The position numbers were made by a program, and so were the translations under genes. This document shows positions 6,771-8,546 of a stretch of 8,546 bases of DNA, in pieces; position 1 is the first letter of the stretch; every line of letters begins with the position of its first letter. The notes beneath the pieces are model-generated. The model was given only the letters and a program-made list of their open reading frames with translations. It was not told the origin of the DNA and ran no database searches. This DNA is from Tissierellia bacterium (GTDB lineage Bacteria; Bacillota; Clostridia; Tissierellales; Sedimentibacteraceae), in NCBI GenBank assembly GCA_028700795.1, contig JAQVRY010000004.1, positions 6,380 to 14,925 of the forward strand. The letters run 5' to 3'.

Positions 6771-7213
6771 AAGTAATATTATTGGAAGATGTTAAAAATG
6801 TAGGGGTAAAGGGTCAAATAATCAATGCTAAAGACGGTTATGCCCGCAATTTTCTTTTTCCTAAGAATTTAGCCATAGAAGCAACAGAAGCTAATTTAAA
6901 AAAACTTGAAACCGCAAAAAAGCAAAAAGAAGTAAAGGAAAACAAGATTTTAGAAGAAGCAAAAGTACTTGAACAAGAACTGCTTCAAAAAACCATTGTT
7001 ATAAAAACAAAGACCGGTGAAAACGGAAAGCTTTTTGGTTCAATTACAACAAAAGAAATATCAGACCTTTTAGAGAAGGAGCATGAAATTTTAATTGATA
7101 AAAAGAAATTTGACTTAGATGAGCCCATTAAATCTGTAGGTGAATACTATGTCAAAATAAAACTTCATCCAACAGTAAATGCTAGATTAAAAGTAATAGT
7201 AACGGAAAAATAA
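6767..7213 (+). CDS. rplI: 50S ribosomal protein bL9
   Basis: This encodes a 148-residue protein of the large ribosomal subunit that binds 23S rRNA near the L1 stalk and helps maintain reading frame. The N-domain begins MKVILLEDVKNVG, and the family signature GQIINAKDGYARNFLFPKNL spans 16-35. A long lysine/glutamate-rich connecting helix (about 40-75) leads to the C-domain with NGKLFGSITTKEI (86-98) and a closing NARLKVIV strand. The length is normal. AAGGAG at 6753-6758 lies inside the gdpP coding end, 8 bases before ATG 6767, and the four-base overlap with gdpP points to translational coupling. Confidence 0.98.
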   Translation: MKVILLEDVKNVGVKGQIINAKDGYARNFLFPKNLAIEATEANLKKLETAKKQKEVKENKILEEAKVLEQELLQKTIVIKTKTGENGKLFGSITTKEISDLLEKEHEILIDKKKFDLDEPIKSVGEYYVKIKLHPTVNARLKVIVTEK

Positions 7214-7222
7214 GAGGTAAAA

Positions 7223-8546
7223 ATGTCTGAGTTAATTAATTTGGGAAAAATTCCTCCTCATAATGCGGAAGCTGAACAAACTGTCTTAGCTTCTTGTATG
7301 ATTGATCACATAGCTGTCGAAAAAGTAGTTAATTTGTTGAGCTATGACGATTTTTATTATGAAGCAAACAAAGAAATATATGACAGTATCAAACAAATCC
7401 ACATACAAAATATACCTGTTGATGCAGTCACTGTTTTTGAGGAGCTTAAAAAAAGGGGAAAAATTGACTATATAGGCGGATTTGAGTACTTAGCAACACT
7501 AACTGAAAACATAATAACTTCTAAAAATGTTGAAGCTTACTGCAATATAATAAGGGAAAAATCCACCCTGCGAAAGCTGATAAGTGCTTCTCAAGAAATA
7601 ATAGAGAAGGGCTACAAGGAAGATGATGATGTTCAAAAAATCATAGAATTGGCTGAATCAAGGATCTTTTCTATTTCGCAAAATAGAAGTATCAATACCT
7701 TTTCTGAAATTAAAGAAGTCCTTATGGCTGTATTTAACCAGCTTGAAGAAAGAGCAAAGAGCGGCGGAGGTATAACTGGTCTTGCTACAGGCTACACTGA
7801 TTTGGACAGAATGACTTCAGGTCTTCAAAAATCTGATTTAATTTTGCTTGCTGCAAGACCTTCAATGGGAAAGACTGCTCTTGCTTTGAATATTGCCATG
7901 AATGTTGTTAAAAGCGGCGCATCTGTCGCACTGTTCAGTCTTGAAATGTCAGAGGAGCAATATGTTCAAAGAATTATAAGCCAAGAATCCATGGTTGATA
8001 GCACAAAACTTAGGACAGGCAGTTTAGACGACGATGATTGGACAAGGCTTATAAATACCATGAGCTTAATTTCAAATTACAAGATATATATTGATGACAC
8101 GCCATCTGTTACATTGTTTGAAATGATGTCTAAATGCAGAAGACTTAAAATTGAAAAAGGTTTAGATTTAATTGTAGTGGACTATTTGCAGCTTATGTCT
8201 GAAGGAGGAAGGACGGACAACAGGCAGCAGGAGATTTCGAATATATCAAGAGGATTGAAGGCTCTTGCCAGGGAGCTTGATTGTCCGGTATTGGCACTGT
8301 CGCAGCTTTCTCGTGCACCGGAGCTTAGAAATGACCACAGACCTGTTATGTCGGACTTGAGAGAATCCGGAGCTATTGAGCAGGATGCAGATGTAGTAAT
8401 GATGCTTTACAGAGATGAGTATTACAACAAGGAAGAATCTGAGAGAAAAGGCATAACGGATGTAATAATAACCAAACAAAGAAACGGTCCAGTAGGAACC
8501 GTTGAGTTAGCATGGATAGGTCAATATACAAAGTTTGGGAATATAC
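7223..8546 (+). CDS. dnaB: Replicative DNA helicase DnaB (3' end cut by the window)
   Basis: The frame from ATG 7223 is open to the window end: 441 codons plus one base. DnaB proteins are usually about 440-455 residues, so only a few codons are missing. This hexameric 5'-3' helicase unwinds DNA at the replication fork. The N-terminal DnaB_N domain (about 8-110, starting KIPPHNAEAEQTVL) binds primase and the loader, and a linker precedes the RecA-like ATPase domain (about 183-441). Visible motifs are Walker A ARPSMGKTAL (Lys217, Thr218), the catalytic glutamate in FSLEMS (Glu241), Walker B LIVVDYLQLM (Asp320), LSQLSR (Gln361), SDLRESGAIEQDAD (377-390) and KQRNGP with the likely arginine finger Arg420. 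There is no intein in the Walker A or helicase motifs, where inteins occur in some DnaB proteins. It follows rplI by 9 bases and has GAGG at 7214-7217. B. subtilis calls the equivalent gene dnaC. Confidence 0.97.
   Translation, partial: MSELINLGKIPPHNAEAEQTVLASCMIDHIAVEKVVNLLSYDDFYYEANKEIYDSIKQIHIQNIPVDAVTVFEELKKRGKIDYIGGFEYLATLTENIITSKNVEAYCNIIREKSTLRKLISASQEIIEKGYKEDDDVQKIIELAESRIFSISQNRSINTFSEIKEVLMAVFNQLEERAKSGGGITGLATGYTDLDRMTSGLQKSDLILLAARPSMGKTALALNIAMNVVKSGASVALFSLEMSEEQYVQRIISQESMVDSTKLRTGSLDDDDWTRLINTMSLISNYKIYIDDTPSVTLFEMMSKCRRLKIEKGLDLIVVDYLQLMSEGGRTDNRQQEISNISRGLKALARELDCPVLALSQLSRAPELRNDHRPVMSDLRESGAIEQDADVVMMLYRDEYYNKEESERKGITDVIITKQRNGPVGTVELAWIGQYTKFGNI

Noticed and set aside
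8246..8479. A 77-codon minus-strand open frame near the window end
   Set aside because: It overlaps the conserved helicase motifs of dnaB, which is open through the whole region on the plus strand.

Overview
The window is AT-rich and compact, and it reads as chromosomal DNA of a spore-forming, probably anaerobic low-GC Firmicute of the Clostridia/Tissierellia type. The evidence is a YyaC-type spore protein, strong AGGAGG-like ribosome binding sites, a sigma-A style promoter pair, an oxygen-sensitive type of Fe-S cysteine desulfidase, and the conserved cluster yybS-gdpP-rplI-dnaB, which lies near the replication origin in Bacillus subtilis (as does yyaC). The genus cannot be fixed from the sequence alone.

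Layout. (1) Bases 1-133 hold the last 43 codons of an unrecognised plus-strand gene. (2) A strong hairpin (141-180) follows, and its 3' arm contains the likely ribosome binding site of yyaC (185-736, +). (3) A near-perfect palindrome (736-767) separates yyaC from the convergent ctpA-like S41 protease gene (806-2173, -), which encodes signal peptide, PDZ, protease and peptidoglycan-binding domains. (4) A 188-base gap holds a 75-base dispersed-type inverted repeat (2236-2310) and a small AT palindrome. (5) A cyuA/UPF0597 L-cysteine desulfidase gene (2362-3636, -) follows. (6) A divergent promoter region (3637-3789) carries good -35/-10 pairs on both strands. (7) The plus-strand operon yybS (3790-4752), gdpP (4767-6770), rplI (6767-7213) and dnaB (7223 to the window end) fills the rest. 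Its spacings are 14 bases, a 4-base ATGA overlap and 9 bases.

How the genes fit together. The plus operon joins a polytopic membrane protein, the membrane-bound c-di-AMP phosphodiesterase, ribosomal protein bL9 and the replicative helicase. This is a conserved housekeeping order, probably driven from the promoter at 3735-3763. YyaC and the secreted carboxyl-terminal protease are compatible with sporulation or envelope functions. The cysteine desulfidase makes pyruvate, ammonia and sulfide from cysteine and is transcribed separately.

I did not find an undescribed multi-gene system. The items most worth a second look are non-coding: the yyaC leader hairpin that buries its own Shine-Dalgarno sequence, and two palindromic elements that look like members of dispersed repeat families. 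There is no gene-free stretch longer than 300 bases, and I saw no rRNA, tRNA, CRISPR array or transposase gene.
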